A stretch of DNA of 59,473 nucleotides, from NCBI RefSeq assembly GCF_900766305.1, contig NZ_CAAFUZ010000055.1:1-59473 (forward strand), given 5' to 3'. Made by a program: the position numbers and the translations under genes. How positions within the stretch are numbered: the first letter of the stretch is position 1; every line of letters starts with the position of its first letter. Origin of the DNA: an uncultured Gemella sp. (GTDB lineage: Bacteria > Bacillota > Bacilli > Staphylococcales > Gemellaceae). A model generated the notes under the pieces. The model saw only the letters and a list, made by a program, of their open reading frames with translations, made no database searches and was not told the origin of the DNA. Shown here in pieces: positions 7,685-16,302 of the stretch.

Positions 7685-8884
7685 ATGAGTTTATATAAAA
7701 GAATTCCATTAATAGCAAAACTTATTATCGCTGTAACATTAGGGATAATCTTAGGAAGTACTCTACCAACGTCAATCATTAGAGTTTTCGTAACATTCTC
7801 ATCTATTTTCAGCGCATTCTTAGGATTCACAATTCCACTTATTATCGTAGGATTTATCGTACCAGGTATCAGCCAAGTATCTAACAATGCTGGTAAATTA
7901 CTTGGATTATCAACAGGGGTTGCTTATATTTCTACAATTATCGCAGGAACATTCGCATTCCTAACAGCACAAGCAGTATTACCAAATATCTTAGCTAACG
8001 CTACACTACAATCATTCAAAAATCCAGAGGATTTATTATTAAAACCTTTTATCGAGTTTAAAATGACTCCAATTTTCGATGTTACTACTGCTCTTATTAT
8101 CTCATTCATCTTAGGAATCGGGATTTCAGCAACTCAATCAGAAGGACTTAAACAAGGGTTCGCAGATTTCGGAGAAATTATTGAAAAATTACTTGCTACA
8201 GTAATTATTCCACTTCTTCCATTCTACATCCTAGGTGTATTCATGAACATCACAGCTTCTGGTGAAGTATTCAAGATTTTAAAAATCTTCGCTATGGTAT
8301 TCGTAATTATCATTATTATGCACGTAATAATCATTATTATCCAATACTTCGTTGCTGGAACAGTTAACGGTAGAAATCCATTTAAGATGCTAGTTAACAT
8401 CTTACCAGCATACATGACTGCAATTGGTACTCAATCATCAGCTGCTACTATCCCAGTAACACTGAAAAGTACTAAAAAAATGGGTGTTGACAAAAATATC
8501 GCAAACTTCACTATTCCATTATTTGCGACTATCCACTTATCAGGAAGTACAATCACATTAACTACATGTGCATCTGCAGTATTCTGGTTACAAAACGGTG
8601 CTGCATTCCCATCAGCTGCAGTAATGATTAAATTCATCTTATTACTTGGAGTAACAATGGTAGCTGCTCCTGGTGTTCCTGGTGGAGGAGTTATGGCAGC
8701 TCTTGGATTATTACAATCAGTTCTTGGTTTCAACGAAATCATGTTATCTCTAATGATCGCATTATACATCACTCAAGATAGCTTCGGAACTGCATGTAAC
8801 ATTTCTGGAGACGGAGCTTTATCAGCAATCGTTGATAAACTAAACAAAATCTTCTTCAAAAAAGAAGTAAATCAACAAGCATAA
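7685..8884 (+). CDS. Dicarboxylate/amino acid:cation symporter (DAACS family)
   Basis: A 399-aa integral membrane protein that should bring in a dicarboxylate or amino acid with Na+ or H+. Family marks: hydrophobic helices throughout, the serine-rich re-entrant loop G-T-Q-S-S-A-A-T-I-P near residue 250, the central substrate helix with the A-x-P-G-V-P-G-G-G segment near 335, and a D-x-F-x-T-A-x-N-[IV]-x-G-D near the C-terminus. The substrate is not resolved; SstT (Ser/Thr) and glutamate/aspartate carriers share this fold. AAGGAGAT lies just upstream of the ATG. A clear promoter and a strong terminator make it a single-gene unit. Confidence 0.85.
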   Translation: MSLYKRIPLIAKLIIAVTLGIILGSTLPTSIIRVFVTFSSIFSAFLGFTIPLIIVGFIVPGISQVSNNAGKLLGLSTGVAYISTIIAGTFAFLTAQAVLPNILANATLQSFKNPEDLLLKPFIEFKMTPIFDVTTALIISFILGIGISATQSEGLKQGFADFGEIIEKLLATVIIPLLPFYILGVFMNITASGEVFKILKIFAMVFVIIIIMHVIIIIIQYFVAGTVNGRNPFKMLVNILPAYMTAIGTQSSAATIPVTLKSTKKMGVDKNIANFTIPLFATIHLSGSTITLTTCASAVFWLQNGAAFPSAAVMIKFILLLGVTMVAAPGVPGGGVMAALGLLQSVLGFNEIMLSLMIALYITQDSFGTACNISGDGALSAIVDKLNKIFFKKEVNQQA

Positions 8885-8888
8885 AAAA

Positions 8889-8921
8889 CTATCCCGCAAA
8901 CATAAGTTTGTGGGATTTTTC
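8889..8921 (+). terminator. Intrinsic terminator of the symporter gene
   Basis: ATCCCGCAAAC pairs with GTTTGTGGGAT, loop ATAA, then TTTTT. Confidence 0.9.
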
Positions 8922-8937
8922 ATATCCACATAAATAG

Positions 8938-8969
8938 AGATGTCTCGCACCACAATCAAAAGAACAAGT
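8938..8969 (+). repeat. 3' fragment of the four-helix element
   Basis: Carries GATGTCTCGCACCAC and the AAAAGAACAAGT strand found at the 3' end of the complete copy at 9103-9238, without the upstream half. Confidence 0.5.
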
Positions 8970-9102
8970 AGTGATAGAATCTACTTCAGTAAAAAAACTA
9001 TTCACTTATAAGAGAATCTTTCAATCCCTAAAATATTATAATTAAATTCACCTACTGTTTGAATTTTTCTATTATTTGGTACATTAGAAATAATATATAT
9101 TA

Positions 9103-9238
9103 ACTTGTTCTTTATAGTGGTGATAATAAAATGTGAATGCATTTTATCGAGGAAAAGAAAGACTACAGGCTTTCTTTTTAGTCGGAAAACAACTTTAGTT
9201 GGTTGAAGACGTCTCGCACCACAATCAAAAGAACAAGT
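9103..9238 (+). other. Four-helix structured intergenic element, copy 2
   Basis: The closing stem ACTTGTTCTTT...GTGGTG pairs with CACCAC...AAAGAACAAGT. Inside are ATAAAATG/CATTTTAT, AAAAGAAAG/CTTTCTTTT (loop ACTACAG) and a short CAACT/AGTTG hairpin, joined by CGAGG, AGTCGGAAAA and GAAGACG linkers. The architecture equals copy 1 at 5281-5425 while most helix sequences differ. It lies in the 421-bp spacer between the symporter and the EEP-family gene; nothing else is visible in that spacer apart from the fragment at 8938 and two terminators. Confidence 0.6.
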
Positions 9239-9254
9239 GTCAATAAAATTTAGT

Positions 9255-9301
9255 CTATCAAAAAAGCAGCTCTTCGAACTTAATCTCCGAGCCGCTTCTT
9301 T
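9255..9301 (-). terminator. Terminator of the EEP-family gene
   Basis: On the minus strand AAGCGGCTC pairs with GAGCTGCTT (one G-U), followed by a T run. Confidence 0.8.
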
Positions 9302-9305
9302 TATT

Positions 9306-10370
9306 CTATTTTAGTTTATATCTTAATTTTACCGGGTTATGATCACTATATCTATACTCTTGATTTAGCGTCTCTACACCCAGTACTTCTATATTATCAC
9401 TCGCGATATATCCATCGATAATAAAGCCATAAGTACCTTCACTATCCTTCACATAAGGTTTATTGTTAAGTCTTGCAGAATTTTTACTTTCATCATACAC
9501 TAAGTTAAATCCTGCAGGTAACATACTCTTATCTAAATTCTCAGCACGCCATAATTCTTTTGGAACAACGTTAATCTCATCTTGTGTTAAAGTTTTTAAC
9601 GACTGATTAAAATCCGCTCCAACAAGAACATAATTACCTTTCTTATACTCATAATCGATAAATTCAAGAAGTTGTTTCATCTGAGCTTTTTTCCCAGAAT
9701 TACCTTTATCATAAGCATCAAGGTGAGCATTAATCAACACTAGATGTTTATCACTATTTTCTACTTTTGTATAAATAACAGAAAATCCTCGTTTTAAATT
9801 AGCAAGTCTCTCTGGGAATGTGAATGGAATCGCCATTTGGAATCTTCTTGCATTCTCCACGTTGAAACTAGTCGCAGTATAGATACCACTCTTAACTTTA
9901 CCTAACGGCGGTACTGGATAAGGCACATATCTAACCTTGAAATTATACGCTAAAATACTATTTAAACCTAGTATCTCATCAAATTTAGTAACTTGGTTGA
10001 TATTGTAACTACGTTTTGAATCTTCATCTATCTCTTGAATAAAATTGACATTAGCATTCTCATTTTTAACTATCTCTGTAATATTTTTCAGATTCTCTTC
10101 AACATGAGCTTTATCTAGTGGTAGAACCATCTTTCCACCATCCATGAAGAAGTCTTCATCTTTATCAAGACCCGCATATCCTATATTCCAGTTAAGAGCT
10201 GTGTACTCTTTTCCTAACTTGGCAGTTTCTGAAGTACCTTGTTTAGTTACCTTCAAACTCTCAACTCCGTTAGGACTATATTCTGTAGCCCATAAATATC
10301 CAACTAATCCTGCAAACCCTAAAATCCCCATAAGCACTAACCCTAATACTATCTTTAATATTTTTTTCAT
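9306..10370 (-). CDS. Secreted or membrane-tethered endonuclease/exonuclease/phosphatase-family protein
   Basis: A 354-aa protein of the EEP (DNase I-like) superfamily. A single hydrophobic helix at about residues 4-24 acts as signal or anchor, placing the catalytic domain outside the cell. Seen: W-N-I-G near the start of the domain, F-I-Q-E-[IV]-D (the catalytic Glu), N-A-H-L-D (His motif), G-A-D-F-N (Asp/Asn motif) and the terminal S-D-H-N-P-V. All EEP catalytic motifs are present, so it is probably active; substrate could be nucleic acid, phospholipid or sugar phosphate. I start at 10370 because GAGG lies 6 bases upstream; longer starts have no site. Confidence 0.8.
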   Translation of the reverse strand: MKKILKIVLGLVLMGILGFAGLVGYLWATEYSPNGVESLKVTKQGTSETAKLGKEYTALNWNIGYAGLDKDEDFFMDGGKMVLPLDKAHVEENLKNITEIVKNENANVNFIQEIDEDSKRSYNINQVTKFDEILGLNSILAYNFKVRYVPYPVPPLGKVKSGIYTATSFNVENARRFQMAIPFTFPERLANLKRGFSVIYTKVENSDKHLVLINAHLDAYDKGNSGKKAQMKQLLEFIDYEYKKGNYVLVGADFNQSLKTLTQDEINVVPKELWRAENLDKSMLPAGFNLVYDESKNSARLNNKPYVKDSEGTYGFIIDGYIASDNIEVLGVETLNQEYRYSDHNPVKLRYKLK

Positions 10371-10463
10371 CTTTAACCTCATAAAAAATAGAAGGCGCAA
10401 GGAAATCTATTTAAAAAATCATGATTTTCAAGCTGCCCTCCATTAAATTTCATTGTAAATTAT

Positions 10464-11357
10464 TTAATTACTCTTTTTGTCTCGTAGTTGTGAAACTATA
10501 ATACCTACGAAGACGATAAGCATACCTATTCCTTCTCTTAGGCCTATATGCTCACCAAGAATAAGAACCCCACCTATCGCAGCTACAACAGATTCTAAAC
10601 TTAATATTAACGACGCTGTGTGCGGTGGTACATCTTTTTGTCCTACGATTTGTAAAGTATATCCTACTCCACTAGAAAGCACCCCTATCGCAAGTAGTGG
10701 CCAGATAACGCTCATTATATCCGCAAAGACAATTGTTTCCTTGAAAGTTGCTAATCCTAAACTCAATATAGATACAACTACTAATTGAACAAGTGATAAG
10801 AACATTGAATTAACTCTAGCAGCTGAATAGTCAATAACAATAATATGAATCCCGAATAGAACCGCACTGATTAGGACGATAATATCTCCCATCTCTAAAG
10901 CAAATTCTTCTTTTACCGATAAGAAATAAAAACCAATTACAGATAAAATTAATCCTATAATAAAGAATTTATTAAGCTTATTACCTAAGAATACCCCGAT
11001 GAATGGTACTATACAAATGTATAACACTGTAATAAATCCAGCTTTTCCTGCTGTTGTCATCCCGATACCTATTTGCGAAATATACATTGCAAAAAATAAT
11101 ACTATTCCACAGATACCACCAAGTATCCAACTTTTATTTTTTGTTATTGGCTCTGCCAAAATCTTAGGATCCTGACTTCTATATAGACTTGGAATCAGAA
11201 GTGCTACAGCACCAAGAAATACTACTGCGATTACTGATCTTATACCTACAACTGTAAGAGGCCCTAGAACCTTACTCGCAATATTTTGCCAAATAAAAGC
11301 TAATCCCCAAATAATCGTAACAATTATTAACAATAACTCTGAAATAAATTTTCTCAT
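10464..11357 (-). CDS. EamA/DMT-family transporter
   Basis: A 297-aa membrane protein with about ten hydrophobic helices in two homologous halves, typical of the drug/metabolite transporter superfamily. Seen: W-G-x-x-F near residue 17 in the first helix, the R-x-x-x-A-x-x-x-L segment at the second helix, and the E-S/P-V-x-A-x-x-G-x-x-x-L-G-E signature of the second half near residue 255. Members export amino acids or metabolites; no substrate is indicated. AAAGGTG precedes the ATG. A 12/15 match to the CodY consensus sits upstream (11376-11390) but is too weak to call. Confidence 0.8.
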   Translation of the reverse strand: MRKFISELLLIIVTIIWGLAFIWQNIASKVLGPLTVVGIRSVIAVVFLGAVALLIPSLYRSQDPKILAEPITKNKSWILGGICGIVLFFAMYISQIGIGMTTAGKAGFITVLYICIVPFIGVFLGNKLNKFFIIGLILSVIGFYFLSVKEEFALEMGDIIVLISAVLFGIHIIVIDYSAARVNSMFLSLVQLVVVSILSLGLATFKETIVFADIMSVIWPLLAIGVLSSGVGYTLQIVGQKDVPPHTASLILSLESVVAAIGGVLILGEHIGLREGIGMLIVFVGIIVSQLRDKKSN

Positions 11358-11404
11358 TAATACACCTTTCCTATAAATTTTCTATGAATTTTAAAATTCT
11401 AAAA

Positions 11405-11549
11405 GGGAGTGACTCAAAAATCGTGATTTCGTAGAAATCGATTTTGTCGAGTCACCCCCGCACAGTTTATTAGATATCTAAAAAGCTTTTATAAAGCGAA
11501 TTTAGATATCAATAAACTACTGCGTCTATGAGTTCTCATATGAACTTTG
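11405..11549 (-). repeat. Two-hairpin intergenic repeat, copy C
   Basis: Reverse-oriented copy of the element at 102-225. Both hairpins are intact: GTTTATT...AATAAAC with inner GATATC arms, and GTGACTC...GAGTCAC with inner AAAATC/GATTTT. It is the best-preserved copy and fills much of the 530-bp spacer 11358-11887; the rest is AT-rich with only the oppA terminator recognisable. Confidence 0.75.
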
Positions 11550-11715
11550 TCAAATTTTAGAACTTTTGGGTCAAACCCATTATACTTTTATAATTTTATA
11601 CGTTATTAACAAAAAATTCAACTGTTAGCATTCCATACACTAGTATTATTAAATACAACTTCTCACAGTAACTATTTCCTCGGAAATACTCTAAAATTTC
11701 TATCGATAATTAGAA

Positions 11716-11771
11716 AAGAGCAACTCGAAGACATCTATTTCAAACGAGATATTCATCTTCAAGTCGCTCTT
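11716..11771 (-). terminator. Terminator of oppA paralogue 1
   Basis: AAGAGCGACT pairs with AGTTGCTCTT on the minus strand, with a TGAAGA/TCTTCG continuation and a TTTTCTAATT tail. Confidence 0.75.
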
Positions 11772-11887
11772 AGTTATTTTAATTTAATATTTTACAATCT
11801 AAACAATTATACACGTCATAATAATCTAATAAAACGAGGTTTTATTTATGTTTTTTCTAATCTAATTTCATATTCAATCACTATATA

Positions 11888-13687
11888 TTATTTTTCAGGA
11901 GCTTCTTTTGTTAATTCTAGATTTTCCACACTTAAACGTCCTTTTGTGAAATCTTCAACATTGAAATGTTTTACTCTCTTGTTAACATATGTGATTTCTG
12001 TATCCCAGCTTAGTCCAAAGAATGGTAATTCATCTGCGATTAAATCATCGAATTTGTTATATGCTTCTTTTAATTTATTATCATCAAACATTTCATCTGA
12101 TCTTTGTTCTTTGAAGGCTTCATCGATTTTGTCACTTGTATATCTAAAGTAGTTGAATTGTGACTGACGTCCGAATAGTTCTTGACGACTAGGGTCTGAT
12201 CCATGGTGACCTGCACCTAAGAATAGATCGATCTCTGGATCATCACCTAATACACGTTGATCCCATTCTTTTTTACCCATTAGCTTATTGTCTAGTAATT
12301 TAACATCTAGACCTACTTCTTTCCATGATTTAATGAATGTGTCGGCTAAGGCTTGGTCATAGTTATTTCCACCTTGGAAGGCAAAGTTGAATACTAGTTT
12401 ATTCCCTTTGTTATCTTCTCTTAATCCGTCTCCGTCTACATCTTTGTAACCAGCTTCATCTAATAGTTTTTTAGCTTTTTCTACATCTTTTTTAACAACA
12501 GTTGCTTTTTCATTTCTTAGTTTTCCTACTGTTGGTGGATATAGTGCTGATCCAGTCGGTGTGAAGCGTAATCCTTTATAGATTTTCTCATTGATTTGAT
12601 CACGGTCAACTGCATATAAGAAGGCTTGTCTTACATTTTTGTTATTAAATTTAGTGTTTTCTAAAGGTACATTTTCTTTTTTCTCTTTATCGTATTTACC
12701 AAATTTAAATCCTACAAATGACATGAATGAAGATGGTTGTCCTAGTAGCTCACCATTTTTCGCATCTTTTAATCCTTCATAAACTGTTGTGTTAATATCA
12801 GTTAGGTAATCTATTTCACCATTTTTAAGTATTTGACTCGCTTGTGCTGGTGCTACTGCTTTGAATTCAACTTTAGGCACTTTTATCTCATCTTTTTTAT
12901 AGTAGTATGGGTTAGCCTCAGCTATAACGCTCTCCCCTTGTACTTCTTTTGTTATTACATAAGGACCGTATGACAATGGGCGTTTTGTTAATTCAGCTTC
13001 TCCAAATCTTGCAAAGTCAGTTACTTTTGCGATTTGTTTTGCATTAGAGAAAGCGTAAATGAATCCATCTCCCCATAACATAGAAGGTGACAACTTACTA
13101 TATTTAATAACTACTGTTTTATCATCTTTCGCTTGAATACCTGAGATTGTCTTAGCTTTTCCTTCATGATAATCTTTCATACCTTCGATAAGCTCAAATG
13201 AACCGTTATATCTTACATTTTCTGTGTATTTTGGATTCCCTAGCAGTTCATAACTAGCGATTATATCTTTTGATGTAAGATCCTCACCATTATTCCATTT
13301 CACGCCATCATGAATCGTTAAGGTTGCTTCATTTTTATCTTTGTCTATGTGCAATTTTACAGGTGCGTCGTTGTCGTCTAACTTATATTTCAACGCATCA
13401 TCTACTGGAAAAGTTTTTCCGAATACTGTTTCTGTAATAACTCCATCAGCCTTGTTAGCGTGTAGTACTGGGTGGAATAATCCAACAAATGGGCTATTTG
13501 TTAGTATTCCATATTTGAATGTAGCATCCTTAACTGTACTCCCTCCATTATCCGCAGATACTTTGAAGTCTACTTTCGCTTTAGTTTGATTTTGGTTACT
13601 GCTATTTGAGCCTGTAGAACATCCTGCTAATAATATTGATAATGCAAATACAGAACTGAATACTGATAATATTTTTCTTTGTTTCAT
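11888..13687 (-). CDS. Oligopeptide-binding lipoprotein OppA, paralogue 1 (tryptophan-attenuated)
   Basis: A 599-aa extracellular solute-binding protein (SBP family 5) for the Opp ABC transporter. Signal peptide and lipobox L-L-A-G-C with Cys23. The body keeps family landmarks: V-K-W-[SN]-N-G-E near residue 130, P-L-S-Y-G-P-Y, A-P-A-Q-A-S, V-R-Q-A-F-x-Y-A-V-D-R and D-x-D-G-D-G-L-R-E. It is the last of four oppA genes downstream of oppDFBC. Unlike the other three it is preceded by its own promoter, a 14-codon leader with two Trp codons and an attenuator (13754-13948), so its expression should rise when charged tRNA-Trp is low. That suggests uptake of Trp-containing peptides, which is inference. 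Confidence 0.9.
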   Translation of the reverse strand: MKQRKILSVFSSVFALSILLAGCSTGSNSSNQNQTKAKVDFKVSADNGGSTVKDATFKYGILTNSPFVGLFHPVLHANKADGVITETVFGKTFPVDDALKYKLDDNDAPVKLHIDKDKNEATLTIHDGVKWNNGEDLTSKDIIASYELLGNPKYTENVRYNGSFELIEGMKDYHEGKAKTISGIQAKDDKTVVIKYSKLSPSMLWGDGFIYAFSNAKQIAKVTDFARFGEAELTKRPLSYGPYVITKEVQGESVIAEANPYYYKKDEIKVPKVEFKAVAPAQASQILKNGEIDYLTDINTTVYEGLKDAKNGELLGQPSSFMSFVGFKFGKYDKEKKENVPLENTKFNNKNVRQAFLYAVDRDQINEKIYKGLRFTPTGSALYPPTVGKLRNEKATVVKKDVEKAKKLLDEAGYKDVDGDGLREDNKGNKLVFNFAFQGGNNYDQALADTFIKSWKEVGLDVKLLDNKLMGKKEWDQRVLGDDPEIDLFLGAGHHGSDPSRQELFGRQSQFNYFRYTSDKIDEAFKEQRSDEMFDDNKLKEAYNKFDDLIADELPFFGLSWDTEITYVNKRVKHFNVEDFTKGRLSVENLELTKEAPEK

Positions 13688-13753
13688 AGTTAATTTTCTC
13701 CTGAATAATAGTGTTAATTTTAAGACTTATATATATTTAACCTACTCTAAAAA

Positions 13754-13902
13754 GAGAAAAAAATACCGCATAGTTTACTTTACTATGCGGCACTATCGAA
13801 TTTTAAGTACATTGTATAATTACAAATTTCCTACCTTACCGACATAGACACTTTTTAGAGCACGCTAAAATTGTGTCTATGTCGTTAAAACATACACACA
13901 AT
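13754..13902 (-). promoter_or_regulatory. Tryptophan attenuator of oppA paralogue 1
   Basis: Five segments, listed in transcript order by plus-strand position: A 13891-13902, B 13870-13881, C 13837-13847, D 13783-13792, E 13765-13773. A pairs with B (11 of 12). B and its flank pair with C through GACATAGACAC/GTGTCTATGTC. C pairs with D as CTATG-(T)-CGGTA with TGCCGCATAG, leaving one bulged T. D pairs with E (CCGCATAG/CTATGCGG) and is followed by a T run, forming the terminator. A begins one base after the leader stop, so a terminating ribosome should mask it. The trpB leader at 25931-26060 has the same plan. Confidence 0.8.
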
Positions 13903-13903
13903 A

Positions 13904-13948
13904 TTATCTACGCCATTGCCAAGATTGAATATTGAAATTTTGTTTCAT
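13904..13948 (-). CDS. Trp-rich leader peptide of oppA paralogue 1
   Basis: A 14-codon ORF, MKQNFNIQSWQWRR. GGAGG lies just before the ATG. Two Trp codons stand at positions 10 and 12, followed by two Arg codons and the stop. The trpB leader peptide at 25882-25929 begins MKQ and ends with SWQ, then W-R-R. Its job is to report Trp-tRNA supply by ribosome position rather than to make a functional product. Confidence 0.8.
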   Translation of the reverse strand: MKQNFNIQSWQWRR

Positions 13949-14020
13949 GGTAGTCCTCCTAATCATTAAGTTTTTCATTTTAGTTATAATGAAAAATCTT
14001 TTGTACTTTTTGTTATATTT

Positions 14021-14049
14021 ATTTTACTACTAATTGTATAAAAAATCAA
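14021..14049 (-). promoter_or_regulatory. Promoter of the oppA paralogue 1 leader
   Basis: On the minus strand TTGATT, 17 bases, TAAAAT, directly downstream of the terminator of oppA paralogue 2. A weak CodY-like box (12/15) lies at 14059-14073. Confidence 0.65.
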
Positions 14050-14087
14050 GAGTTTTTTGAATTTTCTTTCAATTATGAAAAAATAAA

Positions 14088-14117
14088 CGACATAGACAAC
14101 CGAAGTTATCTATGTCG
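14088..14117 (-). terminator. Terminator of oppA paralogue 2
   Basis: CGACATAGATAAC pairs with GTTGTCTATGTCG around TTCG, followed by TTTATTTTTT. The stem sequence resembles segments B/C of the neighbouring attenuator. Confidence 0.85.
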
Positions 14118-14131
14118 TAAGTTGATTTTTA

Positions 14132-15937
14132 TTATTTAGCACCTTCGTTAGCTGTTAACTCAATGTCATAAAGTTTGAATTGGTTTTTCTTAGCTTTAGC
14201 TAAATCGTATGATTTAATACGTTTGTTGAAGAATGAGATACTTGTATCCCAGCTTAATGGGTAGAATGGTAATTCTTCAGCTACTTCTGTATCAAATTTG
14301 TTGTAAGCTGCTTTTAATTTAGCTTCGTCAAACATATCTGCTGATCCTTGAGCTTTGAAGCTGTTTTCGAATGCTTCAGTAGTGTAACGGTATAAGTTTA
14401 ATGGAGCTTTTTTACCTAGTAACTCTTGACGGTTAGGGTTTGTTCCAAATTGCCAAGCTGCTTGGAAGATATCGATTGATGGATCATCTGCTTGTACACG
14501 TTGAGAGAAGTCTTTTGGAGACATAAGTTTTCCGTCTACTAATTTAACATCTAATCCTACTTCTTTCCAAGATTTAACGAATACATCAGCTAATGCTTGG
14601 TCATATTCAGCACCTGTGTTACGGATTGCGAAGTTGAATGAAAGTTTGTTTCCGTTTTTGTCTTCACGTAGTCCGTCACCATCTTTATCTTTATATCCTG
14701 CGTCATCTAATAATTTTTTAGCTTTTTCTACATCTTTTTTAGCTGCAGTTGCATTTTCGTTTACTAATTTACCTACAGCTGCTGGGTACATACCAGATCC
14801 AGTTGGAGTGAAACGTAATCCTTTGAAGATTTTTTCATTGATTTGGTCACGGTCAACTGCATATAGGAATGCTTGACGTAAGTTTTTGTCAGCTAGTTTA
14901 GAGTTAGGATCAACTACGTTTTCACCTTTTTCTTTATCAAATTTACCTAGTTTGAATCCTACATATGACATGTAACGAGAAGTATCACCTAAGAATGTTC
15001 CGTTTTTGATGTCTTTTGCTCCTTCGTAAACACTTGGAGTAACGCTATCAAGATAATCAACTTCTCCATTTTTGATTACTTGGCTAGCTTGAGCTGGAGC
15101 TACTGTTTTGAACTCGATTTTTTTAAGTTTCATCTTGTCTTTGTTGTAGTAGTGAGGGTTTTGTTCAGCAAGAACACTTTCTCCGTTTACTACTTTAGTG
15201 ATGTAATAAGGACCATATGATAATGGTTTTTTGTTTAAGTCTGCTTCAGCAAATTTAGCGAAGTCTTTAGAAGCTTCTTCTACTTGTTTAGCGTTTAAGA
15301 AGTCAGTAACTAAACCTTCACCCCATAGTAATGATGGACGTACTTCAGTGTATTTAACTACTACTGTTTTGTCGTCTTTAACTTGAAGTCCTGAGATGTT
15401 TTTCGCTTTTCCTGCGTGGTATTCTTTCATACCTTCGATGAATTCGTATGACTCATTATAACGAGTGTTTGTAGTGAATTTAGGGTTACCCATAAGTTCG
15501 TATGTAGCTACGATGTCTTTAGAAGTGAATGCTTCACCGTTGCTCCATTTAGCACCATCGTGAATAGTTAATGTAACTTCTTTTTTCTCACGATCTAAGT
15601 GGAATTTAACCGCATCGTCTGCATTATCTTGAAGAACACGACCTTCTTCGTCAGTAGAGAATGTTCCACCCATAACAGCTTGGTTTACGTATTGGTCTTC
15701 TGCTTTATCTGAGAATACAGGGTTCCAAAGACCTGTTAATGGTTGAGCTGATAAGATACCATATTTTAATGTAGCACCATCTACAGCTGATCCACCGTTG
15801 TCAAAGCTTGTTTTAAATTCTACTTTTGCTTTAGGAGCGTTTTTGCTTCCAGAATTACTTGATGTTGAACATCCAGCTAAAATTACTGAAAGAGCCATCG
15901 CTGAACTAAATACTTTAAGAAACTTATTCTTTTTCAT
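14132..15937 (-). CDS. Oligopeptide-binding lipoprotein OppA, paralogue 2
   Basis: A 601-aa SBP family 5 lipoprotein, Cys23 in I-L-A-G-C. It keeps the same landmarks as its neighbours (A-K-W-S-N-G-E, P-L-S-Y-G-P-Y, A-P-A-Q-A-S, V-D-R-D-Q-I-N-E-K-I-F). It resembles paralogue 1 in the V-D-R-D-Q-I-N segment, while paralogues 3 and 4 read V-D-W-D-Q, which divides the four into two pairs. It is monocistronic, with a TTGACT promoter and a near-consensus CodY box immediately upstream, and a strong terminator. It presents peptides to OppBCDF at the outer membrane-surface face. Confidence 0.9.
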   Translation of the reverse strand: MKKNKFLKVFSSAMALSVILAGCSTSSNSGSKNAPKAKVEFKTSFDNGGSAVDGATLKYGILSAQPLTGLWNPVFSDKAEDQYVNQAVMGGTFSTDEEGRVLQDNADDAVKFHLDREKKEVTLTIHDGAKWSNGEAFTSKDIVATYELMGNPKFTTNTRYNESYEFIEGMKEYHAGKAKNISGLQVKDDKTVVVKYTEVRPSLLWGEGLVTDFLNAKQVEEASKDFAKFAEADLNKKPLSYGPYYITKVVNGESVLAEQNPHYYNKDKMKLKKIEFKTVAPAQASQVIKNGEVDYLDSVTPSVYEGAKDIKNGTFLGDTSRYMSYVGFKLGKFDKEKGENVVDPNSKLADKNLRQAFLYAVDRDQINEKIFKGLRFTPTGSGMYPAAVGKLVNENATAAKKDVEKAKKLLDDAGYKDKDGDGLREDKNGNKLSFNFAIRNTGAEYDQALADVFVKSWKEVGLDVKLVDGKLMSPKDFSQRVQADDPSIDIFQAAWQFGTNPNRQELLGKKAPLNLYRYTTEAFENSFKAQGSADMFDEAKLKAAYNKFDTEVAEELPFYPLSWDTSISFFNKRIKSYDLAKAKKNQFKLYDIELTANEGAK

Positions 15938-15988
15938 TTTATTTCCTCCATGATATATAAAAACTTATTTTCAATTATTTATGAAATA

Positions 15989-16017
15989 AGTTTAACATTA
16001 TTTTAAAAATAAGTCAA
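15989..16017 (-). promoter_or_regulatory. Promoter of oppA paralogue 2
   Basis: TTGACT, 17 bases, TAAACT on the minus strand. Confidence 0.65.
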
Positions 16018-16020
16018 GTG

Positions 16021-16035
16021 AATTTTCAGAAAATA
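16021..16035 (-). promoter_or_regulatory. CodY-like box upstream of oppA paralogue 2
   Basis: AATTTTCAGAAAATA on the plus strand, 14 of 15 to the CodY consensus AATTTTCWGAAAATT. It ends 3 bases upstream of the -35 hexamer. Confidence 0.65.
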
Positions 16036-16239
16036 ATAAAAAAATAACAAAATTCTTTTTTAAAATTTCTGTTCGTTTTTTTAAAAACATAAATTTAATA
16101 TCAATAAACTATCTTGTAAATTATTATTTATAAAACGCACATATCTTTTACTTTACTTACATATCAAGGATATTCAGCATCCATAAACTATTTATTCTTT
16201 TCAAAATTTTGTTAAATTGATATATTTATTTTCTTATAC

Positions 16240-16278
16240 AAAAAAGGACTACTCAAGTTATTTCTTGAGTAATCCTTC
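16240..16278 (-). terminator. Terminator of oppA paralogue 3
   Basis: AAGGATTACTCAAG pairs with CTTGAGTAGTCCTT (G-U pair allowed), followed by a T run. The spacer 15938-16302 otherwise holds only the promoter and CodY-like box of paralogue 2. Confidence 0.85.
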
Positions 16279-16302
16279 TAAACTTAATATAAAATTTTTA
16301 AA

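Noticed and set aside
10398..10441. Further degenerate copy of the two-hairpin repeat
   Set aside because: Contains AAATCATGATTT and a partial CCCTCC end, but the arms do not pair convincingly.
13904..13948. Short peptide as a signalling pheromone read by an Opp system
   Set aside because: No signal or processing features and a tight link to an attenuator; a near-identical peptide precedes trpB, which points to a leader peptide.
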